Below are positions 15,601 to 31,619 of a DNA stretch of 64,000 bases, in pieces. The translations under genes were made by a program, and so were the position numbers. A model generated the notes under the pieces. The model made no database searches. It had not been told where the DNA came from and saw only the letters and a list, made by a program, of their open reading frames with translations. Within the stretch, counting starts at the first letter, position 1; each line of letters begins with the position of its first letter. Source of the DNA: Bombus terrestris (lineage: Eukaryota > Arthropoda > Insecta > Hymenoptera > Apidae); assembly GCF_910591885.1 (NCBI RefSeq), contig NC_063274.1, forward strand, positions 18,126,164 through 18,190,163, given 5' to 3'.

Positions 15601-18600
15601 TTATATGCTATATCCATATAACGTATAACGTTATATACTATATCGATATAACGTATAACGTTATATGCTATAACGATATAACGTATAACGTTATATACTG
15701 TAACGATATAACGTATAACGTTATATACTATAACGATATAACGTATAACGTTATATACGATAACGATATAACGTATAACGTTATGTAGTATTACGATATA
15801 ACGTATAACGTTATGTAGTATTACGATATAACGTATAACGTTATGTAGTATTACGATATAACGTATAACGTTATGTAGTATTACGATATAACGTATAACG
15901 TTATATGCTATATCCATATAACGTATAACGTTATATACTATAACGATATAACGTATAACGTTATGTACTATAACGATATAACGTATAACGTTATATACGA
16001 TAACGATATAACGGATAACGTTATATACGATAGCGATATAACGTATAACGTTATATACGATAACGATATAACGTATAACGTTATGTACTATAACGATATA
16101 ACGTATAACGTTATATACGATAACGATATAAAGGATAACGTTATATACGATAGCGATATAACGTATAACGTTCTATACGATAACGATATACCGTATAACG
16201 TTATATACCATAACGATATAACGTAAAACGTTATATACTATAACGATATAACGTATAACGTTATATACGATAATGATATAACGTATAACGTTATATACGA
16301 TAACGATATAACGTATAACGTTATGTACTATAACGATATAACGTATAACGTTATATACTATATCGATATAACGTTTAACGTTATATACTATATCGATATA
16401 ACGTATAACGTTATATACTATATCGATATAACGTATAACGTTATATACGATAACGATATAACGTATAACGTTATATACGATAGCGATATAACGCATAACG
16501 TTATATACCATAACGATATAACGTAAAACGTTATATACTATAACGATATAACGTATAACGTTATGTAGTATTACGATATAACGTATAACGTTATGTAGTA
16601 TTACGATAAAACGTATAACGTTATATACGATAACGATATAACGCATAACATTATATACCATAACGATATAACGTATAACGTTATATACTATATCGATATA
16701 ATGTATAACGTTATATACGATAACGATATAACGTATAACGTTATAAACTATATCGTTATAACGTATAACGTTATACATTATATCGATATAATGTATAACG
16801 TTATATACGATAACGATATAATGTATAACGTTATGTACTATAACGATATAACGTATAACGTTATATACGATAACGATATAACGTATAACGTTAAAAACTA
16901 TATCGTTATAACGTATAACGTTATATACTATATGGATATAATGTATAACGTTATATACTATAACGATATAACGTAAAACGTTATATACGATAACGATATA
17001 ACGTATAACGTTATAAGCTATATCGTTATAACGTATAACGTGATATGCTATAACGATATAACGTATAACGTTATATACGATAACGATATAACGTATAACG
17101 TTATGTAGTATTACGATATAACGTATAACGTTATGTAGTATTACGATATAACGTATAACGTTATGTAGTATTACGATATAACGTATAACGTTATATACCA
17201 TAACGATATAACGTAAAACGTTATATACTATAACGATATAACGTATAACGTTATATACGATAGCGATATAACGTATAACGTTATATACGATAACGATATA
17301 ACGTATAACGTTATGTAGTATAACGATATAACGTATAACGTTGTATACTATATCGATATAACGTTTAACGTTATATACCATAACGATATAACGTAAAACG
17401 TTATATACTATAACGATATAACGTATAACGTTATGTAGTATTACGATATAACGTATAACGTTATGTAGTATTACGATATAACGTATAACGTTATATACGA
17501 TAACGATATAACGCATAACATTATATACCATAACGATATAACGTATATCGTTATGTACTATAACGATATAACGTATAACGTTCTATACTCTAACGATATA
17601 ACGTAAAACGTTATATACGATATCGATATAACGTATAACGTTATATACGATAACGATATAACGTATAACGTTATGAACTATAACGATATAACGTAAAACG
17701 TTATATACGATAACGATATATCGTATAACATTATGTACTATAACGATATAACGTAAAACGTTATATACGATAACGATATATCGTATAACATTATGTACTA
17801 TAACGATATAACGTATAACGTTATATACGATAACGATATAACGTATAACGTTATAAACTATATCGTTATAACGTATAACGTTATGTAGTATTACGATATA
17901 ACGTATAACGTTATGTAGTATTACGATATAACGTATAACGTTATATACTATAACGATATACCGTATAACGTTATATACGATAACGATATAACGTATAACG
18001 TTATATACGATAGCGATATAACGTATAACGTTATATACGATAACGATATAACGTATAACGTTACGTACTATAACGATATAACGTATAACGTTATATACTA
18101 TAACGATATAACGTATAACGTTATATACTATATCGATATAACGTTTAACGTTCTATACTATATCGATATAACGTATAACGTTATATACTATAACGATATA
18201 ACGTATAACGTTATGTAGTATTACGATATAACGTATAACGTTATATACTATATCGATATAACGTTTAACGTTATATACTATATCGATATAACGTATAACG
18301 TTATATACGATAACGATATAACGCATAACGTTATATACCATAACGATATAACGTATAACGTTATGTACTATAACGATATAACGTATAACGTTATATACTA
18401 TATAGATATAACGTTTAACGTTATAAACTATATCGATATAACGTATAACGTTATATACTATATCGATATAACGTAAAACGTTATAAACAATATCGTTATA
18501 ACGTATAACGTTATATACTATATCGATATAACGTATAACGTTATATACTATAACGATATAACGTATAACGTTATGTAGTATTACGATATAACGTATAACG

Positions 18601-18719
18601 TTATGTAGTATTACGATATAACGTATAACGTTATATACGATAACGATATAACGCATAACGTTATATACGATAGCGATATAACGTATAACGTTATATACGA
18701 TAACGATATAACGTATAAC
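9630..18719. repeat. Supra-repeat P1 (5' part missing)
   Basis: The unit order from C C A GTTATGTCG (9,630-9,749) onward is repeated at 20,790 (P2) and 54,009 (P3). Offsets to P3 are 44,379 bp through about 14 kb and 44,319 bp from 15,963 on. Offsets to P2 run from 11,160 near 9,630 to 10,770 after 12,840, stepping by whole monomers. Shared rare markers include GTTATCTACT (11,820; 22,740; about 56,199), GTTACGTACT (11,940; 22,890; about 56,319) and AGAACGTT (13,856; 24,626; 58,235). P1 lacks the roughly 2 kb that begin P2 and P3. No gene is seen. Confidence 0.82.
9840..10379. repeat. 270-bp tandem duplication (2 x 9 monomers)
   Basis: The nine-unit string J E D A I A K L C occupies 9,840-10,109 and is repeated at once at 10,110-10,379. 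Both copies end with the GTAAAAC linker and carry the same TGTATAAC linkers after D and L. P3 has the same doubling at 54,219-54,758, while P2 has the string only once (21,000-21,269). The doubling is therefore a marker that groups P1 with P3. Confidence 0.9.
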
Positions 18720-19702
18720 GTTATATACTATAACGATATAACGTATAACGTTATGTACTATAACGATATAACGTATAACGTTATATACGATAACGATATA
18801 ACGGATAACGTTATATACGATAGCGATATAACGTATAACGTTATATACGATAACGATATAACGTATAACGTTATGTACTATAACGATATAACGTATAACG
18901 TTATATACTATAACGATATAACGTAAAACGTTATATACGATATCGATATAACGTATAACGTTATATACGATAACGATATAACGCATAACGTTATATACCA
19001 TAACGATATAACGTAAAACGTTATATACTATAACGATATAACGTATAACGTTATATACGATAGCGATATAACGTATAACGTTATATACGATAACGATATT
19101 CCGTATAACGTTATGTACTATAACGATATAACGTATAACGTTATATACTATATCGATATAACGTTTAACGTTATATACTATATCGATATAACGTATAACG
19201 TTATATACTATATCGATATAACGTATAACGTTATATACGATAACGATATAACGTAAAACGTTATATACGATATCGATATAACGTATAACGTTATATACGA
19301 TAACGATACAACGTATAACGTTATGAACTATAACGATATAACGTAAAACGTTATATACGATAACGATATATCGTATAACATTATGTACTATAACGATATA
19401 ACGTAAAACGTTATATACGATAACGATATATCGTATAACATTATGTACTATAACGATATAACGTATAACGTTATATACGATAACGATATAACGTACAACG
19501 TTATAAACTATATCGTTATAACGTATAACGTTATGTAGTATTACGATATAACGTATAACGTTATGTAGTATTACGATATAACGTATAACGTTATATACTA
19601 TAACGATATACCGTATAACGTTATATACGATAACGATATAACGTATAACGTTATATACGATAGCGATATAACGTATAACGTTATATACGATAACGATATA
19701 AC

Positions 19703-19709
19703 GTTATAC
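19703..19709. other. Inverted linker GTTATAC
   Basis: The linker after the A core at 19,680 reads GTTATAC, the exact reverse complement of the normal GTATAAC. The flanks ATATAAC and GTTATAT are themselves inverted repeats, so a flip of the linker leaves the flanks unchanged. The same state is present at the homologous place in P3 (52,922-52,928). On the minus strand it introduces a TAA stop into the otherwise open satellite frame. Confidence 0.9.
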
Positions 19710-22700
19710 GTTATATACCATAACGATATAACGTAAAACGTTATATACTATAACGATATAACGTATAACGTTATATACGATAGCGATATAACGTATAACG
19801 TTATATACGATAACGATATAACGTATAACGTTATGTAGTATTACGATATAACGTATAACGTTATGTAGTATTACGATATAACGTATAACGTTATGTAGTA
19901 TTACGATATAACGTATAACGTTATATACGATAACGATATAACGTATAACGTTATGTAGTATTACGATATAACGTATAACGTTATGTAGTATTACGATATA
20001 ACGTATAACGTTATGTAGTATTACGATATAACGTATAACGTTATATGCTATATCCATATAACGTATAACGTTATATACTATAACGATATAACGTATAACG
20101 TTATATACTATATCGATATAACGTATAACGTTATAAACTATATCGTTATAACGTATAACGTTATATACTATATCGATATAATGTATAACGTTATATGCTA
20201 TATCCATATAACGAATAACGTTATATACTATATCGATATAACGTATAACGTTATATGCTATAACGATATAACGTATAACGTTATATACTGTAACGATATA
20301 ACGTATAACGTTATATACTATAACGATATAACGTATAACGTTATATACGATAACGATATATAGTATAACGTTATAAACTATATCGTTATAACGTATAACG
20401 TTATATGCTATATCCATATAACGTATAACGTTATATACTATATCGATATAACGTATAACGTTATATGCTATAACGATATAACGTATAACGTTATATACTG
20501 TAACGATATAACGTATAACGTTATAAACTATATCGTTATAACGTATAACGCTATATACTATATCGATATAACGTAAAACGTTATAAACTATATCGTTATA
20601 ACGTATAACGTTATATACTATATCGATATAACGCATAACGTTATATACTATAACGATATAACGTATAACGTTATGTAGAATTACGATATAACGTATAACG
20701 TTATGTAGTATTACGATATAACGTATAACGTTATGTAGTATTACGATATAACGTATAACGTTATATGCTATATCCATATAATGTATAACGTTATATACTA
20801 TAACGATATAACGTATAACGTTATATACTATAACGATATAACGTATAACGTTATATACGATAACGATATAACGTATAACGTTATGTCGTATTACGATATA
20901 ACGTATAATGTTATATGCTGTATCCATATAACGTATAACGTTATATACTATAACGATATAACGTATAACGTTATGTACTATAACGATATAACGTATAACG
21001 TTGTATACGATAACGATATAACGTATAACGTTATAAACTATATCGTTATAACGTATAACGTTATATACTATATCGATATAATGTATAACGTTATATACGA
21101 TAACGATATAACGTATAACGTTATGTACTATAACGATATAACGTATAACGTTATATACGATAACGATATAACGTATAACGTTAAAAACTATATCGTTATA
21201 ACGTATAACGTTATATACTATATGGATATAATGTATAACGTTATATACTATAACGATATAACGTAAAACGTTATATACGATAACGATATAACGTATAACG
21301 TTATAAGCTATATCGTTATAACGTATAACGTGATATGCTATAACGATATAACGTATAACGTTATATACGATAACGATATAACGTATAACGTTATGTAGTA
21401 TTACGATATAACGTATAACGTTATGTAGTATTACGATATAACGTATAACGTTATGTAGTATTACGATATAACGTATAACGTTATGTAGTATTACGATATA
21501 ACGTATAACGTTATGTACTATAACGATATAACGTATAACGTTATGTACTATAACGATATAACGTATAACGTTATATACGATAACGATATAACGGATAACG
21601 TTATATACGATAGCGATATAACGTATAACGTTATATACGATAACGATATAACGTATAACGTTATGTACTATAACGATATAACGTATAACGTTATATACTA
21701 TAACGATATAACGTAAAACGTTATATACGATATCGATATAACGTATAACGTTATATACTATAACGATATAACGTATAACGTTATGTAGTATTACGATATA
21801 ACGTATAACGTTATGTAGTATTACGATATAACGTATAACGTTATATACGATAACGATATAACGCATAACATTATATACCATAACGATATAACGTAAAACG
21901 TTATATACTATAACGATATAACGTAAAACGTTATATACGATAACGATATAACGTATAACGTTATGTGCTATATCCATATAACGTATATCGTTATATACTA
22001 CATCGATATAACGTATAACGTTATATGCTATAACGATATAACGTATAACGTTGTATACTACATCGATATAACGTATAACGTTATATGCTATAACGATATA
22101 ACGTATAACGTTATATACTGTAACGATATAACGTATAACGTTATATACTATAACGATATAACGTATAACGTTATATACGATAACGATATAACGTATAACG
22201 TTATGTATTATTACGATACAACGTATAACGTTATGTATTATTACGATACAACGTATAACGTTATATGCTATATCCATATAACGTATAACGTTATATACTA
22301 TAACGATATAACGTATAACGTTATGTACTATAACGATATAACGTATAACGTTGTATACGATAACGATATAACGTATAACGTTATAAACTATATCGTTATA
22401 ACGTATAACGTTATGTACTATAACGATATAACGTATAACGTTATATACTATATCGATATAACGTTTAACGTTATATACTATAACGATATAACGTAAAACG
22501 TTATATACGATAACGATATATCGTATAACATTATGTACTGTAACGATATAACGTAAAACGTTATATACGATAACGATATATCGTATAACATTATGTACTA
22601 TAACGATATAACGTATAACGTTATATACGATAACGATATAACGTATAACGTTATAAACTATATCGTTATAACGTATAACGTTATGTAGTATTACGATATA

Positions 22701-22859
22701 ACGTATAACGTTATGTAGTATTACGATATAACGTATAACGTTATCTACTATAACGATATACCGTATAACGTTATATACGATAACGATATAACGTATAACG
22801 TTATGTAGTATTACGATATAACGTATAACGTTATAAACTATATCGTTATAACGTATAAC

Positions 22860-23369
22860 GTTATATACGATAACGATATAACGTATAACGTTACGTACTA
22901 TAACGATATAACGTATAACGTTATATACTATATCGATATAACGTTTAACGTTCTATACTATATCGATATAACGTATAACGTTATATACTATAACGATATA
23001 ACGTATAACGTTATGTAGTATTACGATATAACGTATAACGTTATGTAGTATTACGATATAACGTATAACGTTATATACTATATCGATATAACGTTTAACG
23101 TTATATACTATATCGATATAACGTATAACGTTATATACGATAACGATATAACGCATAACGTTATATACCATAACGATATAACGTATAACGTTATGTACTA
23201 TAACGATATAACGTATAACGTTATATACTATATAGATATAACGTTTAACGTTATAAACTATATCGATATAACGTATAACGTTATATACTATATCGATATA
23301 ACGTAAAACGTTATAAACAATATCGTTATAACGTATAACGTTATATACTATATCGATATAACGTATAAC
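22860..23369. repeat. Converted tract inside P2
   Basis: The order A, GTTACGTACT, D with GTTTAAC, GTTCTATACT, C B B D D A N I, TATAGATAT unit, AACTATATCGATAT unit, D, AACAATATC unit, D is the order seen at 28,800-29,309, nearly 6 kb downstream. P1 (near 11,940-12,500) and P3 (near 56,319-56,900) have a different order at this place, though all share the GTTACGTACT and D anchors. Three very rare variants move together (TATAGATAT at 23,220, AACTATATCGAT at 23,250, AACAATATC at 23,310). Ectopic gene conversion or unequal exchange is the simplest explanation. Confidence 0.75.
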
Positions 23370-26300
23370 GTTATGTAGTATTACGATATAACGTATAACG
23401 TTATGTAGTATTACGATATAACGTATAACGTTATGTAGTATTACGATATAACGTATAACGTTATGTAGTATTACGATATAACGTATAACGTTATATACTA
23501 TATCGATATAACGTTTAACGTTATGTAGTATTACGATATAACGTATAACGTTATATACTATATCGATATAACGTTTAACGTTATATACTATATCGATATA
23601 ACGTATAACGTTATATACGATAACGATATAACGTATAACGTTATGTACTATAACGATATAACGTATAACGTTATATACGATAACGATATAACGTATAACG
23701 TTATGTAGTATTACGATATAACGTATAACGTTATATACGATAACGATATAACGCATAACATTATATACCATAACGATATAACGTAAAACGTTATATACTA
23801 TAACGATATAACGTAAAACGTTATATACGATAACGATATAACGTATAACGTTTTATACGATAACGATATAACGTATAACGTTATAAACTATATCGTTATA
23901 ACGTATAACGTTATATGCTATATCCATATAACGTATAACGTTATATACTGTAACGATATAACGTATAACGTTATGTACTATAACGATATAACGTATAACG
24001 TTATATACGATAACGATATAACGTATAACGTTATGTAGTATTACGATATAACGTATAACGTTATGTAGTATTACGATATAACGTATAACGTTATGTAGTA
24101 TTACGATATAACGTATAACGTTATGTAGTATTACGATATAACGTATAACGTTATATACTATATCGATATAACGTTTAACGTTATATACTATATCGATATA
24201 ACGTATAACGTTATATACGATAACGATATAACGTATAACGTTATATACTATATCGATATAACGTTTAACGTTATATACTATATCGATATAACGTATAACG
24301 TTATATACGATAACGATATAACGTATAACGTTATGTACTATAACGATATAACGTATAACGTTATATACGATAACGATATAACGTATAACGTTATGTAGTA
24401 TTACGATATAACGTATAACGTTATGTAGTATTACGATATAACGTATAACGTTATATGCTATAACGATATAACGTATAACGTTATATACTGTAACGATATA
24501 ACGTATAACGTTATATACTATAACGATATAACGTATAACGTTATATACGATAACGATATAACGTATAACGTTATGTAGTATTACGATATAACGTATAACG
24601 TTATAAACTATATCGTTATAACGTAGAACGTTATATACTATATCGATATAATGTATAACGTTATATACGATAACGATATAACGTATAACGTTATGTACTA
24701 TAACGATATAACGTATAACGTTATATACGACAACGATATAACGTATAACGTTAAAAACTATATCGTTATAACGTATAACGTTATATACTATATGGATATA
24801 ATGTATAACGTTATATACTATAACGATATAACGTAAAACGTTATATACGATAACGATATAACGTATAACGTTATAAGCTATATCGTTATAACGTATAACG
24901 TGATATGCTATAACGATATAACGTATAACGTTATATACGATAACGATATAACGTATAACGTTATATACTATAACGATATAACGTATAACGTTATATTCGA
25001 TAACGATATAACGTATAACGTTATGTAGTATTACGATATAACGTATAACGTTATATGCTATATCCATATAACGTATAACGTTATATACTATAACGATATA
25101 ACGTATAACGTTATGTACTATAACGATATAACGTATAACGTCATGTACTATAACGATATAACGTATAACGTTGTATACGATCACGATATAACGTATAACG
25201 TTATAAACTATATCGTTAAAACGTATAACGTTATATACTATATCGATATAATGTATAACGTAATGTAGTATTACGATATAACGTATAACGTTATGTAGTA
25301 TTACGATATAACGTATAATGTTATATACTATATCGATATAACGTTTAACGTTATATACTATATCGATATAACGTATAACGTTATATACGATAACGATATA
25401 ACGTATAACGTTATATACGATAACGATATAACGTATAACGTTATATACGATAGCGATATAACGCATAACGTTATATACTAGAACGATATAACGTAAAACG
25501 TTATATACGATAACGATATAACGTATAACGTTATATACGATAACGATATAACGTATAACGTTATAAACTATATCGTTATAACGTATAACGTTATATACTA
25601 TATCGATATAACGTAAAACGTTATAAACTATATCGTTATAACGTATAACGTTATATACTATATCGATATAACGCATAACGTTATATACTATAACGATATA
25701 ACGTATAACGTTATATACTATAACGATATAACGTATAACGTTATGTAGTATTACGATATAACGTATAACGTTATATACGATAACGATATAACGCATAACG
25801 TTATATACCATAACGATATAACGTAAAACGTTATATACTAGAACGATATAACGTAAAACGTTATATACGATAACGATATAACGTATAACGTTATATACGA
25901 TAACGATATAACGTATAACGTTATAAACTATATCGTTATAACGTATAACGTTATATACTATATCGATATAACGTAAAACGTTATAAACTATATCGTTATA
26001 ACGTATAACGTTATATACTATATCGATATAACGCATAACGTTATATACTATAACGATATAACGTATAACGTTATAAACTATATCGTTATAACGTATAACG
26101 TTATATGCTATATCCATATAACGTATAACGTTATATACTATATCGATATAACGTATAACGTTATATGCTATAACGATATAACGTATAACGTTATATACTG
26201 TAACGATATAACGTATAACGTTATATACTATAACGATATAACGTAAAACGTTATATACGATAACGATATAACGTATAACGTTATATACGATAACGATATA

Positions 26301-28132
26301 ACGTATAACGTTATATTCGATAACGATATAACGTATAACGTTATAAACTATATCGTTATAACGTATAACGTTATATGCTATATCCATATAACGTATAACG
26401 TTATATACTATATCGATATAACGTATAACGTTATATGCTATAACGATATAACGTATAACGTTATATACTGTAACGATATAACGTATAACGTTATATACTA
26501 TAACGATATAACGTATAACGTTATATACGATAACGATATAACGTATAACGTTATGTAGTATTACGATATAACGTATAACGTTATGTAGTATTACGATATA
26601 ACGTATAACGTTATGTAGTATTACGATATAACGTATAACGTTATGTAGTATTACGATATAACGTATAACGTTATATGCTATATCCATATAACGTATAACG
26701 TTATATACTATAACGATATAACGTATAACGTTATGTACTATAACGATATAACGTATAACGTTATATACGATAACGATATAACGGATAACGTTATATACGA
26801 TAGCGATATAACGTATAACGTTATATACGATAACGATATAACGTATAACGTTATGTACTATAACGATATAACGTATAACGTTATATACGATAACGATATA
26901 AAGGATAACGTTATATACGATAGCGATATAACGTATAACGTTCTATACGATAACGATATACCGTATAACGTTATATACCATAACGATATAACGTAAAACG
27001 TTATATACTATAACGATATAACGTATAACGTTATATACGATAATGATATAACGTATAACGTTATATACGATAACGATATAACGTATAACGTTATGTACTA
27101 TAACGATATAACGTATAACGTTATATACTATATCGATATAACGTTTAACGTTATATACTATATCGATATAACGTATAACGTTATATACTATATCGATATA
27201 ACGTATAACGTTATATACGATAACGATATAACGTATAACGTTATATACGATAGCGATATAACGCATAACGTTATATACCATAACGATATAACGTAAAACG
27301 TTATATACTATAACGATATAACGTATAACGTTATGTAGTATTACGATATAACGTATAACGTTATGTAGTATTACGATAAAACGTATAACGTTATATACGA
27401 TAACGATATAACGCATAACATTATATACCATAACGATATAACGTAAAACGTTATATACTATATCGATATAATGTATAACGTTATATACGATAACGATATA
27501 ACGTATAACGTTATAAACTATATCGTTATAACGTATAACGTTATATACTATATCGATATAATGTATAACGTTATATACGATAACGATATAATGTATAACG
27601 TTATGTACTATAACGATATAACGTATAACGTTATATACGATAACGATATAACGTATAACGTTAAAAACTATATCGTTATAACGTATAACGTTATATACTA
27701 TATGGATATAATGTATAACGTTATATACTATAACGATATAACGTAAAACGTTATATACGATAACGATATAACGTATAACGTTATAAGCTATATCGTTATA
27801 ACGTATAACGTGATATGCTATAACGATATAACGTATAACGTTATATACGATAACGATATAACGTATAACGTTATGTAGTATTACGATATAACGTATAACG
27901 TTATGTAGTATTACGATATAACGTATAACGTTATGTAGTATTACGATATAACGTATAACGTTATATACCATAACGATATAACGTAAAACGTTATATACTA
28001 TAACGATATAACGTATAACGTTATATACGATAGCGATATAACGTATAACGTTATATACGATAACGATATAACGTATAACGTTATGTAGTATAACGATATA
28101 ACGTATAACGTTGTATACTATATCGATATAAC

Positions 28133-28139
28133 GTTATAC
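28133..28139. other. Inverted linker GTTATAC
   Basis: The unit beginning GTTGTATACTATATC at 28,110 is followed by GTTATAC in place of a direct linker. The homologous places in P1 (17,363) and P3 (61,682) have GTTTAAC, so this copy changed on its own. The flanks are again ATATAAC and GTTATAT. Confidence 0.88.
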
Positions 28140-28799
28140 GTTATATACCATAACGATATAACGTAAAACGTTATATACTATAACGATATAACGTATAACG
28201 TTATGTAGTATTACGATATAACGTATAACGTTATGTAGTATTACGATATAACGTATAACGTTATATACGATAACGATATAACGCATAACATTATATACCA
28301 TAACGATATAACGTATATCGTTATGTACTATAACGATATAACGTATAACGTTCTATACTCTAACGATATAACGTAAAACGTTATATACGATATCGATATA
28401 ACGTATAACGTTATATACGATAACGATATAACGTATAACGTTATGAACTATAACGATATAACGTAAAACGTTATATACGATAACGATATATCGTATAACA
28501 TTATGTACTATAACGATATAACGTAAAACGTTATATACGATAACGATATATCGTATAACATTATGTACTATAACGATATAACGTATAACGTTATATACGA
28601 TAACGATATAACGTATAACGTTATAAACTATATCGTTATAACGTATAACGTTATGTAGTATTACGATATAACGTATAACGTTATGTAGTATTACGATATA
28701 ACGTATAACGTTATATACTATAACGATATACCGTATAACGTTATATACGATAACGATATAACGTATAACGTTATATACGATAGCGATATAACGTATAAC

Positions 28800-29309
28800 G
28801 TTATATACGATAACGATATAACGTATAACGTTACGTACTATAACGATATAACGTATAACGTTATATACTATATCGATATAACGTTTAACGTTCTATACTA
28901 TATCGATATAACGTATAACGTTATATACTATAACGATATAACGTATAACGTTATGTAGTATTACGATATAACGTATAACGTTATGTAGTATTACGATATA
29001 ACGTATAACGTTATATACTATATCGATATAACGTTTAACGTTATATACTATATCGATATAACGTATAACGTTATATACGATAACGATATAACGCATAACG
29101 TTATATACCATAACGATATAACGTATAACGTTATGTACTATAACGATATAACGTATAACGTTATATACTATATAGATATAACGTTTAACGTTATAAACTA
29201 TATCGATATAACGTATAACGTTATATACTATATCGATATAACGTAAAACGTTATAAACAATATCGTTATAACGTATAACGTTATATACTATATCGATATA
29301 ACGTATAAC
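28800..29309. repeat. Probable donor of the 22,860-23,369 tract
   Basis: Seventeen monomers in the same order as 22,860-23,369, with the same three rare variants (TATAGATAT at 29,160, AACTATATCGAT at 29,190, AACAATATC at 29,250). The string also stands at the homologous positions in P1 (18,060-18,539, one B unit fewer and with an extra C unit) and P3 (62,349-62,858). It is therefore native here and secondary at 22,860. Confidence 0.72.
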
Positions 29310-30269
29310 GTTATATACTATAACGATATAACGTATAACGTTATGTAGTATTACGATATAACGTATAACGTTATGTAGTATTACGATATAACGTATAACG
29401 TTATATACGATAACGATATAACGCATAACGTTATATACCATAACGATATAACGTAAAACGTTATATACTATAACGATATAACGTAAAACGTTATATACGA
29501 TAACGATATAACGTATAACGTTATATACGATAACGATGTAACGTATAACGTTATAAACTATATCGTTATAACGTATAACGTTATATGCTATATCCATATA
29601 ACGTATAACGTTATATACTATATTGATATAACGTATAACGTTATATGCTATAACGATATAACGTATAACGTTATATACTGTAACGATATAACGTATAACG
29701 TTATATAGTATAACGATATAACGTATAACGTTATATACGATAACGATATAACGTATAACGTTATGTAGTATTACGATATAACGTATAACGTTATGTAGTA
29801 TTACGATATAACGTATAACGTTATGTAGTATTACGATATAACGTATAACGTTATGTAGTATTACGATATAACGTATAACGTTATATGCTATATCCATATA
29901 ACGTATAACGTTATATACTATAACGATATAACGTATAACGTTATGTACTATAACGATATAACGTATAACGTTATATACGATAACGATATAACGGATAACG
30001 TTATATACGATAGCGATATAACGTATAACGTTATATACGATAACGATATAACGTATAACGTTATGTACTATAACGATATAACGTATAACGTTATGTAGTA
30101 TTACGATATAACGTATAACGTTATGTAGTATTACGATATAACGTATAACGTTATATACGATAACGATATAACGCATAACATTATATACCATAACGATATA
30201 ACGTAAAACGTTATATACTATAACGATATAACGTATAACGTTATGTAGTATTACGATATAACGTATAAC

Positions 30270-31409
30270 GTTATGTAGTATTACGATATAACGTATAACG
30301 TTATATACGATAACGATATAACGCATAACATTATATACCATAACGATATAACGTAAAACGTTATATACTATAACGATATAACGTAAAACGTTATATACGA
30401 TAACGATATAACGTATAACGTTATATACGATAACGATATAACGTATAACGTTATAAACTATATCGTTATAACGTATAACGTTATATACTATATGGATATA
30501 ATGTATAACATTATATACTATAACGATATAACGTAAAACGTTATATACGATAACGATATAACGTATAACGTTATAAGCTATATCGTTATAACGTATAACG
30601 TGATATGCTATAACGATATAACGTATAACGTTATATACGATAACGATATAACGTATAACGTTATGTAGTATTACGATATAACGTATAACGTTATGTAGTA
30701 TTACGATATAACGTATAACGTTATGTAGTATTACGATATAACGTATAACGTTATGTAGTATTACGATATAACGTATAACGTTATATGCTATATCCATATA
30801 ACGTATAACGTTATATACTATAACGATATAACGTATAACGTTATGTAGTATTACGATATAACGTATAACGTTATATACGATAACGATATAACGCATAACA
30901 TTATATACCATAACGATATAACGTAAAACGTTATATACTATAACGATATAACGTAAAACGTTATATACGATAACGATATAACGTATAACGTTATATACGA
31001 TAACGATATAACGTATAACGTTATAAACTATATCGTTATAACGTATGACGTTATATACTATATGGATATAATGTATAACGTTATATACTATAACGATATA
31101 ACGTAAAACGTTATATACGATAACGATATAACGTATAACGTTATAAGCTATATCGTTATAACGTATAACGTGATATGCTATAACGATATAACGTATAACG
31201 TTATATACGACAACGATATAACGTATAACGTTATGTAGTATTACGATATAACGTATAACGTTATGTAGTATTACGATATAACGTATAACGTTATGTAGTA
31301 TTACGATATAACGTATAACGTTATGTAGTATTACGATATAACGTATAACGTTATATGCTATATCCATATAACGTATAACGTTATATACTATAACGATATA
31401 ACGTATAAC
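30270..31409. repeat. 570-bp tandem duplication (2 x 19 monomers)
   Basis: The 19-unit order B, A with GCATAACA, N, C, A A E L C A O P A, four B, F, C stands at 30,270-30,839 and again at 30,840-31,409. Unit by unit correspondence holds for L (30,480 and 31,050), P (30,600 and 31,170) and F (30,780 and 31,350). Copies differ by a few points, for example GTATGAC after 31,020 and GACAACGAT at 31,200 in the second copy. The low divergence suggests a recent event. Confidence 0.85.
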
Positions 31410-31619
31410 GTTATGTACTATAACGATATAACGTATAACGTTATATACGATAACGATATAACGGATAACGTGATATACGATAGCGATATAACGTATAACG
31501 TTATATACGATAACGATATAACGTATAACGTTATGTACTATAACGATATAACGTATAACGTTATATACTATAACGATATAACGTAAAACGTTATATACGA
31601 TATCGATATAACGTATAAC

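Larger units (their letters stand above)
18720..29429. repeat. Supra-repeat P2
   Basis: This copy is about 10.7 kb (357 monomers). Its first 2 kb (18,720-20,789) match 51,939-54,008 of P3 at an offset of 33,219 bp, including the ATATAGTATAAC variant near 20,361 and 53,580 and the inverted linker at 19,703 and 52,922. From 20,790 it follows P1. It differs from P1 by a single J-to-C string instead of two, a doubled GTTATGTATTAT unit (22,200 and 22,230), a foreign tract at 22,860-23,369 and loss of about five units near 23,610. After about 29,430 it leaves the P order (N where P1 has M). No gene is seen. Confidence 0.8.
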
